DNA of 34,621 nt from Photorhabdus australis DSM 17609 (GTDB taxonomy: Bacteria > Pseudomonadota > Gammaproteobacteria > Enterobacterales > Enterobacteriaceae), in contig NZ_JONO01000053.1 of assembly GCF_000711895.1 (NCBI RefSeq), positions 1-34,621 on the forward strand. The letters run 5' to 3'. Below are positions 28,412 through 34,621 of this stretch, piece after piece. The translations under genes and the position numbers were made by a program. The notes beneath the pieces are model-generated. The model had not been told where the DNA came from, searched no databases, and saw only the letters and a list, made by a program, of their open reading frames with translations. Within the stretch, counting starts at the first letter, position 1. Every line of letters begins with the position of its first letter.

Positions 28412-29446
28412 ATGACGAAAGGCAATTCACAGCTAAATAAAAAGGTTTATAAGAAAGGGAGCAAAGGCCAACTGATGCGTAATTTGACTGCTTCAATAAT
28501 ATTAGCGTTCGGACTGACAGGTTCAGCACTGGCTGATACAGCACCAGCATCCGCAACAGACAACAATCCTACGGCAAAAACCGCACAGGTTGCAGCCCCT
28601 GCTCCGACAGCTACCCCTGCGACTTCTGATACGATGACATTACAGGCAAATCAGGTCGTTCCGCAAACAACATCCGCTACAGAATCTACCCAGGTTACTC
28701 CAGTCGCAACTGATGCTGTTTTATCAAACGGTCCACAGGATGGCGCTAATCTTTCCAGTGGCTTTGCCACCGATCTGTCTATTTGGGGCATGTATCAGAA
28801 CGCGGATATCGTTGTGAAAACCGTTATGATTGGTTTGGTCATTGCTTCTGTTATTACCTGGGCCTTATTCTTCTCAAAAGGTGCTGAATTGCTGGCTGCT
28901 GGTCGTCGTTTACGGAAAGAACAACTGGCATTGGCAGAAGTTAAGAGCCTTGAACAGGCGGCTGAAATTGCAGAAGGTTTCAGTAAACTGAGTATCAGTC
29001 GTGTGTTGTTGAGTGAAGTTCAGACGGAACGTCAGTTATCTTCTGAGAGTCTTGATCTGAATAGTACCAAAGAACGCGCTTCTTTCCGTCTGGAACGTTC
29101 AGTTGCGGCTATCAGCCGTCATATGGGGCGTGGTAATGGTTATCTGGCAACAATTGGGGCAATTTCTCCTTTCGTTGGTCTGTTTGGTACGGTGTGGGGC
29201 ATCATGAACAGCTTTATCGGTATTGCTCACTCACAGACAACTAACCTTGCAGTTGTTGCTCCGGGCATTGCAGAAGCGTTATTGGCGACCGCACTTGGCT
29301 TAGTGGCGGCAATTCCTGCTGTTGTGATTTATAACATCTTCGCTCGTATGATAGCGTCTTACCGCGGTCAGGTTGGTGATGTGGCGGCACAGTCATTATT
29401 ACTGCTTGGCCGTGATCTGGATTTAGCAAATAGCAAGACAAGGTGA
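28412..29446 (+). CDS. exbB: TonB-system biopolymer transport protein ExbB (long form)
   Basis: Proton-channel subunit of the inner-membrane TonB-ExbB-ExbD motor. The C-terminal part matches E. coli ExbB (LSIWGMYQNADIVVKTVMIGL, then GNGYLATIGAISPFVGLFGTVWGIMNSF and the last TM region LATALGLVAAIPAVVIYN). Ahead of it is about 100 residues that E. coli lacks: a signal peptide (MRNLTASIILAFGLTGSALA) and an Ala/Thr/Pro-rich periplasmic stretch. This long form is known in other genera. Two starts are possible: ATG 28412 (AAGG eight bases ahead) and ATG 28475 (AAAGG seven bases ahead). The second gives a cleaner signal peptide, so the first 21 codons may be leader. exbD follows after 4 bp. Confidence 0.95.
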   Translation: MTKGNSQLNKKVYKKGSKGQLMRNLTASIILAFGLTGSALADTAPASATDNNPTAKTAQVAAPAPTATPATSDTMTLQANQVVPQTTSATESTQVTPVATDAVLSNGPQDGANLSSGFATDLSIWGMYQNADIVVKTVMIGLVIASVITWALFFSKGAELLAAGRRLRKEQLALAEVKSLEQAAEIAEGFSKLSISRVLLSEVQTERQLSSESLDLNSTKERASFRLERSVAAISRHMGRGNGYLATIGAISPFVGLFGTVWGIMNSFIGIAHSQTTNLAVVAPGIAEALLATALGLVAAIPAVVIYNIFARMIASYRGQVGDVAAQSLLLLGRDLDLANSKTR

Positions 29447-29450
29447 TTTT

Positions 29451-29876
29451 ATGGCAATGCGTCTTAATGAAGATTTAGACGATAGTGGCGAATTGCACGA
29501 AATCAACGTCACACCGTTTATTGACGTGATGTTAGTGCTGTTGATTATCTTCATGGTTGCAGCGCCACTGGCAACCGTTGATATTAAAGTGGATTTACCT
29601 GCTTCGTCGGCGAAACCACAGCCACGTCCAGAAAAGCCGGTATTCCTGACGGTTAAGGCTGATCGCCAGCTTTATGTCGGTGATCAACAGGTAGATCATG
29701 ATACTTTGGCGGCGGTATTGGATCAGACAACACAATCCAATAAAGAGACAACTATTTTCTTTCAGGCTGATAAAACGGTGGATTATGAAACACTGATGAG
29801 TGTGATGGATTCTCTGCGTAAATCGGGTTATTTGAAAGTGGGATTGGTAGGGATGGAAGCGGTTTCATCGGGTTAG
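29451..29876 (+). CDS. exbD: TonB-system biopolymer transport protein ExbD
   Basis: A 141-residue single-span partner of ExbB. The transmembrane helix carries the essential aspartate Asp25 (INVTPFIDVMLVLLIIFMVA). The periplasmic domain follows (VDIKVDLPASSAKP, then KPVFLTVKADRQLYVGD and FFQADKTVDYETLMSVMD). It starts 4 bp after exbB with AAGGTGA as ribosome site, so it is in one Fur-regulated unit with it. The stop is followed by a 10-bp hairpin. Confidence 0.97.
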   Translation: MAMRLNEDLDDSGELHEINVTPFIDVMLVLLIIFMVAAPLATVDIKVDLPASSAKPQPRPEKPVFLTVKADRQLYVGDQQVDHDTLAAVLDQTTQSNKETTIFFQADKTVDYETLMSVMDSLRKSGYLKVGLVGMEAVSSG

Positions 29877-29892
29877 CGGCTGCTTTACCAAA

Positions 29893-29916
29893 CAACCGCG
29901 CTGAAAAGCGCGGTTG
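29893..29916 (+). terminator. Hairpin after exbD
   Basis: CAACCGCGCT pairs perfectly with AGCGCGGTTG around a GAAA tetraloop, 16 bases after the exbD stop. No T run follows (TGAGATAAAA), so it may work as an RNA-stabilising end or with Rho. Confidence 0.6.
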
Positions 29917-29961
29917 AGATAAAACGAATTAGTAATTACCAGTTTCTTCCTTAATAATATT

Positions 29962-30088
29962 TATACCCAATGGATTTCAGGATGCATCGCGACGGCAAGG
30001 GAACGAATCCCCAGGAGCATAGATAACTATGTGACCGGGGTGAGTGAGTGCAGCCAACAAAGAGGCAACTTGAAAGATAACAGGTATA
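29962..30088 (+). repeat. ERIC (IRU) repeat, copy 3
   Basis: 127 bp between exbD and the convergent lipoprotein gene, from TATACCCAATGGATTTCAGG to CAGGTATA. It contains the core CGAATCCCCAGGAGCATAG and CTATGTGACCGGGGTGAG. It is the most complete copy of the copy 1/copy 4 subtype. Confidence 0.93.
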
Positions 30089-30186
30089 TTAAAAAGGTGA
30101 ATTTGATCACAATACTTATTATCTGTCTATCTACCAGCAAGATAATAGTGAATGATGGGAAGCTTAAATGTTAAAACATCTAATAG

Positions 30187-30237
30187 AAATTGCCTCTCTG
30201 AATATCAGAAAGGTTTCCGATATTTTGGAGGCAATTT
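30187..30237 (-). terminator. Long hairpin after the lipoprotein gene
   Basis: AAATTGCCTC (30187-30196) pairs perfectly with GAGGCAATTT (30228-30237), and an inner AATATC pairs with GATATT. It starts 24 bases after the lipoprotein stop on the minus strand. A mixed sequence (TCTATTAG) follows. Confidence 0.55.
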
Positions 30238-30260
30238 AATCAAGCGGTTTTGTTATAAAA

Positions 30261-31169
30261 TTATGGTCTAGCCATAATGCCTGCACCAATTACATTACCA
30301 CTTTGTTGTGAAAAGTGGTTGTATTTTTCGTTTTCTTCTTTAGTTTGATGCACGGCTACTTTACTGGAGACTTGAATCAAATCCATAATTAATTCGTGAT
30401 ATTGCTTTTGAAAATCTTTTTGCACATTGGCGTCTTTAGACTGTACAAATTGCTGCAATAAAGCCACTATCTTTTGGGCTTTGGTTTGAAGATCTGGATT
30501 TTCGAAGTCAGCACTTGGCACACTGTTACCAAAATAATCTGTTATGGAGTCACTGTTTGCAGCCACATTGATAGTAGCTTGGGGATTAATTGGCTCGCCG
30601 GTTTCATTATGATAAAAGGTTAAAAATTCTTTTTTATTAAAGCACTTAGTTTCAATTGTACCAACGGATTTTTTGTCCCAAGACTTAATTTCATTTGGGA
30701 ATGGAGTACCAATTGGGTAAGTGCAGCGAAAGAAATTATTATCAATAAATACTGCATTGGTACTGTGGATGGGACCTTCGTATACTTCGCCATTGATGAC
30801 GACTTGATTGATGGGGGGAGAAAAGCGATTCGCACTATTCTCATTTGTTGCATAAACCATACTGTAGGTGTAGTACATATCTTTGTTTGGATTAATAATA
30901 CCGCCTTTATTATTCGGATACACCATAAACGGAGTTTGTTGCCCGTCGGCAGTTTCCATAACATGTTCGCCTACTTTTAAATCAACTATCCCAACTTCAT
31001 CTTCTTTTAAATTAAAAGATTGGTCATCAATTTTAAATTGTAGAGGCGTGTTACCTGAATTACTAAAGTAGAACTTACCGGCGTCATCATCAAAATCTTT
31101 AATTAAATCACAAGCTGTTAGCGCGAAGAAAAAAGGGATCAGTATCGTAGGATAGAGTTTAGAGGTCAT
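30261..31169 (-). CDS. Putative lipoprotein of unknown function
   Basis: 302 residues. The N-terminus MTSKLYPTILIPFFFALTAC is a lipoprotein signal with lipobox LTAC, giving Cys20 as the modified residue. Asp at +2 would favour inner-membrane retention in E. coli. The mature part has an acidic start (DLIKDFDDDAGK) and a beta-rich region with a GVVDL/VGEHVM-type repeat. Two further cysteines (in FFRCTYPIG and ETKCFNKK) could form a disulfide. The C-terminal half is helical and Gln/Lys-rich (about 215-285). I do not recognise the family. The gene is flanked by ERIC copies 3 and 4 and lies next to the T6SS region, but nothing ties it to that system. Confidence 0.75.
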   Translation of the reverse strand: MTSKLYPTILIPFFFALTACDLIKDFDDDAGKFYFSNSGNTPLQFKIDDQSFNLKEDEVGIVDLKVGEHVMETADGQQTPFMVYPNNKGGIINPNKDMYYTYSMVYATNENSANRFSPPINQVVINGEVYEGPIHSTNAVFIDNNFFRCTYPIGTPFPNEIKSWDKKSVGTIETKCFNKKEFLTFYHNETGEPINPQATINVAANSDSITDYFGNSVPSADFENPDLQTKAQKIVALLQQFVQSKDANVQKDFQKQYHELIMDLIQVSSKVAVHQTKEENEKYNHFSQQSGNVIGAGIMARP

Positions 31170-31537
31170 AAGACAATTTTTTAACCTATTTGGAATTAAA
31201 TTAATTAACTGGTTTCAATGCCAGATAAAGATAACACGTTAATAGTAAATGTGTAATGTGTTTTTGTATATTACACAAATGGCTTAATTGTTTTTTGCAT
31301 ACAAGTTAAGCTAGGCAGACTGTTTACAATCTCTTCAATCAGTATGGTATGTGTTTTAACATGATAATTGGTTGAATTAGGATGTGTGAATTACAGAATT
31401 TCCGGAGATACTTTTTCATATATAGTCAATAAGTAGAAAAGTGTTGGTCGAATTTATGTGATTAATGAATGTAGCACCAATATAATAACGTCAATTTCTA
31501 CCAATTTATAAATATCACTTTTTACGGCATAAAAGAA
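31170..31537. other. Intergenic region upstream of the lipoprotein gene
   Basis: About 370 bp, AT-rich. It should hold the lipoprotein promoter. I see no reading frame or repeat in it. Confidence 0.6.
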
Positions 31538-31641
31538 TATACCCAATAGATTTCAAGATGCATTGCGACGGCAAGGGAGCGAATCCCCGGGAGAATAGAT
31601 AACTATGTGACCGGGGTGAGTGAGTGCAGCCAACAAAGAGG
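31538..31641 (+). repeat. ERIC (IRU) repeat, copy 4, truncated
   Basis: The first 104 bp of the element is present (TATACCCAATAGATTTCAAG to CAGCCAACAAAGAGG). The last 23 bp, including the closing GGTATA, is missing. The break coincides with the start of the MFS transporter remnant, so one rearrangement shortened both. Confidence 0.9.
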
Positions 31642-31918
31642 AACCTATTGCGCCACCGGCGAAATAGCAGGTCATAAATACGGTATTAAGCCGACTACGG
31701 ACATCAGGTAATAATGTATATAACCGTGTTTGATTTGCCACTAAACCCGCTCTGCTGCCAAGATCTAGCAGAATAATACCAACGAATAAAAATAGAATAC
31801 TGTGGCTCGTGCCGCTAATTAGGCACAAGGCTAGCATTACTAATAAAGTGCCTGCGGCAACAATTGCCTTTCCACCGAAGTGATCTGTCAACGAACCTAT
31901 TATTGGTGAAGCTAGCAT
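31642..31918 (-). pseudogene. MFS transporter fragment
   Basis: On the minus strand the frame reads ASPIIGSLTDHFGGKAIVAA, then hydrophobic segments (TLLVMLALCLISG, ILFLFVGIILLDLGSRAGLV), then YTLLPDVRSRLNTVFMTCYF and AGGAIGSSL. These are membrane segments and loops from the C-terminal half of a major facilitator superfamily drug/sugar-type transporter. The 5' end is cut at 31918, where LysR sequence begins, and the 3' end runs into the ERIC repeat. It cannot make a working transporter. Confidence 0.82.
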
Positions 31919-32460
31919 TTACGCGATATCCTAAAATTCAGGTTGAACTTGATCAAACAGAACGTTTAACTGATCCTGTTAGGGATCGTCTCGACGCCGT
32001 TATTCGAATTGGTGAATTAAAAGACAGCACGCTTTATTCAAAACGCATCTCTACACAAACTTGGATTATTTGTGCCAGCCCAGATTATATTCAAAGGCAT
32101 GGAATGCCGAAAACACTTACTGAACTGGGTGAGCACTATTTGCTTGATAAACATCATGACCCCGCAGGTATTTGCTGGTCACGCTATCGCAGTATTATTA
32201 ACTTCAACGATGATAACAGGATCTTTCGCAGTGATGACTTTGAAACATTGAGAATGGCCGCTGTTAATGGATTTGGGGTAGGGCTTTTGCCTAATTGGGT
32301 GGTATCCACAGATATTCGTTCTGAAAAACTTATGCCTTTATTCAATGATCCCGATGGACGCAAAGAAGATATTTATTTACTGCGGGCACTTGTTCACCTG
32401 CCAGCAAAATTAACCGTATTTATGTCGTTATTGCATGAGTGGCTTACCAGGATTATTTAG
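31919..32460 (+). pseudogene. LysR-type regulator fragment (effector-binding domain only)
   Basis: From FTRYPKIQVELDQTERLTD through RLDAVIRIGEL, IICASPDYIQRHG, DDFETLRMAAVNGFGVGLLP and a Pro-Asn-Trp segment to the end. This is the co-inducer-binding domain of a LysR-type regulator, about 180 residues. The N-terminal helix-turn-helix and linker (about 110 residues) are missing. The open frame actually extends upstream to 31864, but that part is antisense MFS sequence. No ribosome site fits, so it is treated as a remnant. Confidence 0.85.
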
Positions 32461-32574
32461 TTATGATTGGTAGATTTATATTACTACTATAATTTTTACT
32501 TATGTGTTAGGTTACATACTTAACTGACTTAGAATTTATTAGGTTAAATTATAAAAAATTAGGATGGTAATTTT

Positions 32575-33054
32575 ATGTCATACATGATTTATTTGTCTTT
32601 GAATGGTAAAAAACAAGGACTGATCTCTGCTGGGTGTTCGACCCTGGATTCAATAGGAAATAGGTATCAAAATGGACACGAGGATCAAATACAGGTACTG
32701 AGTTTAAACCATACAATAACAAGACAGCAGAATGTCAGTCATCAACCCATACAATTCATTAAACCAGTAGATAAATCATCACCATTGTTAGCTATGGCAA
32801 TAGATTCAAACGAATCTCTAAATGGTGTTTTTGTTTTTTACAGAACGGGTCAAGCTGGACAATTGGAATTATTCTATGAAGTAAAAATCACTGAAGCCAC
32901 TATCACAGATGTTTCTTGTATATACCCGCATTCTATAAATGATTTTGATGCCATGCCATATGAAAGAGTTACACTCAACTATAAATCTATCTCATGGAAT
33001 CATATAACAGCCGGCACATCTGCTTACAGCATATGGGAAGATAGAAATTATTAA
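32575..33054 (+). CDS. hcp: Hcp family type VI secretion tube protein
   Basis: The 159-residue subunit of the hexameric ring that stacks into the T6SS inner tube; Hcp also carries small effectors in its lumen. It has the family pattern MIYLSLNGKKQGLISAGCS, SIGNRYQNGHEDQIQVLSLNH, the P.QFIKPVDKSSPLL region, and the C-terminal YKSISWNHITAGTSAYSIWED. AGGATGG precedes the ATG by about eight bases. No T6SS core genes are nearby, so this is an orphan hcp. The genes that follow on the other strand encode an effector and DUF1240-like membrane proteins. Its last 24 codons are repeated at 33721-33792. Confidence 0.95.
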   Translation: MSYMIYLSLNGKKQGLISAGCSTLDSIGNRYQNGHEDQIQVLSLNHTITRQQNVSHQPIQFIKPVDKSSPLLAMAIDSNESLNGVFVFYRTGQAGQLELFYEVKITEATITDVSCIYPHSINDFDAMPYERVTLNYKSISWNHITAGTSAYSIWEDRNY

Positions 33055-33068
33055 TAAACATAAAATCC

Positions 33069-33096
33069 TGTCGAGTAGCCTGTTGGCTACTCGACA
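33069..33096. terminator. Bidirectional terminator hairpin after hcp
   Basis: TGTCGAGTAGCC pairs perfectly over 12 bp with GGCTACTCGACA around TGTT. It sits between the convergent hcp and the DUF1240-like gene. Confidence 0.75.
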
Positions 33097-33120
33097 CAAC
33101 TAAGCATAAAGAGCATATGT

Positions 33121-33525
33121 TTAGTAACAAAGTGAAATGTCCTTAACATACTTATTTGGAGCCATCCATGATGATTTACTACAGATTAAATATCCTTCAG
33201 ATCTTAATTCATCATCAACATAAAAAGACATAAATAGAGTAAGGATAAAACCTGCTATTGACACACATGAAATATAATCGCCTATTTTGCCATTAAGACG
33301 TTTCACCTTACCCAATGAGATTCTATATAAAATAGAAGAAATATAAATCAACACAGGACTAAACCAAATAGCTCCAGCACTTTTCCATGAGAATGTAATA
33401 ACATCATCACGCTTAAAAAAACCGACATAATCATTCAATGAAAAAAATATAGATAACACAGCCATAAAAAGAGTCAATGATATGCCTAAATATAATTTGG
33501 CTTTATTCTTATTTATATTATCCAC
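33121..33525 (-). CDS. DUF1240-like membrane protein, candidate orphan immunity protein (copy 1)
   Basis: 134 residues with about three to four hydrophobic segments (YLGISLTLFMAVLSIFFSL, AGAIWFSPVLIYISSILY, ISCVSIAGFILTLFMSFYV) and conserved VDDELRSEGYLICSKSSWMA near the end. I recognise it as DUF1240-like; the function of that family is not established. Its start is GTG at 33525, overlapping by 8 bp the end of a displaced effector tail. It is the diverged duplicate of 33859-34257, with its C-terminal half almost identical. Inferred: an inner-membrane immunity protein kept after its effector gene was lost. Confidence 0.72.
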   Translation of the reverse strand: MDNINKNKAKLYLGISLTLFMAVLSIFFSLNDYVGFFKRDDVITFSWKSAGAIWFSPVLIYISSILYRISLGKVKRLNGKIGDYISCVSIAGFILTLFMSFYVDDELRSEGYLICSKSSWMAPNKYVKDISLCY

Positions 33526-33690
33526 GACTAAATCTACCCCGCATATTAAAAATCTTATCCGAATGGTATGGTGTCGGATTTACCTTTCTACTCTTTAGGT
33601 TTTTAATTATAGTTTCACTAACTTTAAAGTGGTCATCTAACCAATATAAAGCAAGAGAAGTTAAAAAACAAATAGCAAAAACACAAGGGT
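33518..33690 (-). pseudogene. Displaced effector C-terminal fragment
   Basis: The minus frame reads LALYWLDDHFKVSETIIKNL...RKVNPTPYHSDKIFNM and RGRFSRG. This matches the last 45 or so residues of the partial gene at 34250-34621 (FALYWLDDHFKISETIIKNL, NPTPYHPDQLFNM). No start, no ribosome site and no body of the protein precede it. It remains attached to its immunity gene by the same 8-bp overlap. Confidence 0.8.
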
Positions 33691-33720
33691 AACATGATAA
33701 TTTTATATATCTTCTTCCAT

Positions 33721-33792
33721 CAATCCATCTCATGGAATCATATAGCAGCAGGCACATCTGCTTACAGCATATGGGAAGATAGAAATTATTAA
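33721..33792 (+). pseudogene. hcp 3'-end fragment
   Basis: SISWNHIAAGTSAYSIWEDR plus NY and a stop: the last 20-odd residues of hcp, with two substitutions in DNA-near positions and no upstream gene. It marks the left boundary of the second repeat copy. Confidence 0.88.
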
Positions 33793-33806
33793 TAAACATA
33801 AAATCC

Positions 33807-33834
33807 TGTCGAGTCGCCTGTTGGCTACTCGACA
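33807..33834. terminator. Terminator hairpin, second copy
   Basis: TGTCGAGTCGCC opposite GGCTACTCGACA around TGTT. It is the same hairpin as at 33069, but one base change gives a C-A mismatch in the stem. Confidence 0.6.
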
Positions 33835-33858
33835 CAACTAAGCATAAAGAGCATATGC

Positions 33859-34257
33859 TTAGTAACAAAGTGAAATGTCCTTAACATACTTATTTGGAGC
33901 CATCCATGATGATTTACTACAGATTAAATATCCCTCAGATCTTAATTCATCATCAACATAAAAAGACACAAATAGAGTAAGGATAAAACCGGCTATTGAC
34001 ACACATGAAATATAATCACCTATTTTGCTATTAAGACGTTTCACATTACCCAAGGAGATTCTATATAAAATATAGGCAAGATAGAGCAACACAGGAGTAA
34101 ACCAAATAAACCCCGCACTCTTCCACGAGAATGTAATAATGCTATCACGTCTAAAAAAACCGACATAATCACTCAATGAGAAAAATAAAAATAACACTGT
34201 CATAAAAATAAGCAACGATATACCTAAATATAGTTTTGTTTTACTTGTATTATCCAC
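33859..34257 (-). CDS. DUF1240-like membrane protein, candidate immunity protein (copy 2)
   Basis: 132 residues, similar throughout to the copy at 33121-33525; the last 30 or so residues (VDDELRSEGYLICSKSSWMA onward) are identical. Hydrophobic segments: YLGISLLIFMTVLFLFFSL, AGFIWFTPVLLYLAYILY and ISCVSIAGFILTLFVSFYV. GTG start at 34257; it overlaps the upstream effector gene by 8 bp, so the pair is translationally coupled. That arrangement and the membrane topology suit an immunity protein against a membrane-acting toxin. This is inference; DUF1240 has no assigned function that I know. Confidence 0.75.
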   Translation of the reverse strand: MDNTSKTKLYLGISLLIFMTVLFLFFSLSDYVGFFRRDSIITFSWKSAGFIWFTPVLLYLAYILYRISLGNVKRLNSKIGDYISCVSIAGFILTLFVSFYVDDELRSEGYLICSKSSWMAPNKYVKDISLCY

Positions 34258-34621
34258 GACTTAATCTACCCCACATATTAAAAAGTTGATCCGGATGGTA
34301 TGGTGTCGGATTTACCTTTCTATTCTTCTTTAAATTTTTAATTATAGTTTCACTAATTTTAAAGTGGTCATCTAACCAATATAAAGCAAACGAAACTCCA
34401 ACCCCAATAAGAAAAACGCCAAGAGTTACAAGCATAAGGCTCCCCCCCAAAGCTAAGACTGGGGAAACCAGTAGAGTATTAGCCGCTGTAGCAACACCTA
34501 TTGAAATAGCTAATTTTGCACCATCGATTGTTAAGTTAACAAACAAATCAACCAATCCATATTCATCTTTAAATATTAACTCAACTAGTCTATATGCAGC
34601 TGAGAATACTATACCGAATCT
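34250..34621 (-). CDS. Candidate Hcp-linked membrane-active effector (partial, 5' end off the window)
   Basis: The minus frame is open from the right edge (RFGIVFSAAYRLVELIFKDE...) to a TAA at 34250, at least 123 residues, so a start at TTG 34555 is not needed. The visible part has two long hydrophobic segments rich in Gly, Ala and Val (about AISIGVATAANTLLVSPVLA and GGSLMLVTLGVFLIGVGVSF), like the membrane hairpin of pore-forming toxins. It then has a basic tail, WLDDHFKISETIIKNLKKNR, ending NMWGRLSRG. Its neighbours are a DUF1240-like protein and, beyond it, hcp. A pore-forming T6SS effector is the best guess; no catalytic motif is visible in the part present. Confidence 0.55.
   Translation of the reverse strand, partial: RFGIVFSAAYRLVELIFKDEYGLVDLFVNLTIDGAKLAISIGVATAANTLLVSPVLALGGSLMLVTLGVFLIGVGVSFALYWLDDHFKISETIIKNLKKNRKVNPTPYHPDQLFNMWGRLSRG

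Larger units (their letters stand above)
32983..33658. repeat. Direct repeat, copy 1 (hcp end, hairpin, immunity gene, effector tail)
   Basis: This segment is closely repeated at 33721-34394, with an offset of 738 bases at the left and 732 at the right. It spans the last part of hcp, the convergent terminator, a complete DUF1240-like gene and the end of an effector gene. The most conserved part is the hcp end and hairpin. Confidence 0.88.
33721..34394. repeat. Direct repeat, copy 2
   Basis: Second copy of 32983-33658. Beyond 34394 the sequence continues into the body of the effector gene, whereas copy 1 breaks off into unrelated sequence at about 33659. Copy 2 is therefore the one joined to the full effector. 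Confidence 0.88.

Noticed and set aside
31864-32460. 198-codon frame as an intact regulator
   Set aside because: Its first part is antisense MFS sequence and the DNA-binding domain is missing; called a LysR remnant instead.
33518-33868. 116-codon minus-strand frame as a full gene
   Set aside because: Only the last part matches the effector; the first half is antisense to the hcp fragment and hairpin.

Overview
The window is a chromosomal segment of an insect-associated gammaproteobacterium, most likely Photorhabdus (Xenorhabdus is the alternative). The evidence is enterobacterial-type core genes in enterobacterial order, four ERIC-type palindromic repeats close to the Photorhabdus/Xenorhabdus form, AT-rich intergenic DNA, and type VI secretion (T6SS) cargo genes at both ends. 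The genus call is from recognised protein families and repeats, not from a database search.

Layout. (1) 1-3451, minus strand: a T6SS spike gene (vgrG) followed 2 bp later by a VRR-NUC nuclease-type protein that runs off the left edge. (2) 3915-19030: a conserved housekeeping block of ubiK, FMN riboswitch-ribB, ygiD, ygiC-ygiB, tolC, nudF, cpdA, yqiA, parE-parC and plsC. It follows E. coli order, but zupT and yqiB are absent. (3) 19500-21511: an AT-rich three-gene operon inserted between plsC and ftsP, neighbours in E. coli. It encodes a radical SAM enzyme resembling viperin, a deoxynucleoside-kinase-like P-loop protein and a NudI-type Nudix hydrolase. This is the best candidate for an unusual system: nucleotide-analogue antiviral defence or nucleoside metabolite synthesis. 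(4) 22192-29876: core genes ftsP, dkgA, yghB, metC and the exbB-exbD pair, interrupted by a decayed IS200/IS605-family transposase and a PrlF-YhaV toxin-antitoxin pair. The toxin's C-terminus appears to be encoded by the IS end. (5) 29962-34621: an accessory region with an unknown lipoprotein, a fused pair of gene remnants (MFS transporter and LysR regulator, both without their 5' halves), an intact hcp, and a tandem duplication of an effector tail plus DUF1240-like immunity gene downstream of hcp. The donor effector runs off the right edge.

How the parts work together. VgrG and Hcp are the exported spike and tube of T6SS; each sits beside candidate cargo (VRR-NUC nuclease; membrane-active effector with DUF1240-like immunity). 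ExbB-ExbD energise TonB-dependent iron uptake and lie behind a 16/19 match to the Fur box. TolC is the outer-membrane exit duct, with a Mar/Sox/Rob-type box upstream. ParE-ParC form topoisomerase IV; ParC has glycine where E. coli has the quinolone-contact Ser80.

Limits: all family assignments are by eye from conserved motifs and remembered homologues. No alignment, structure prediction or search was run.
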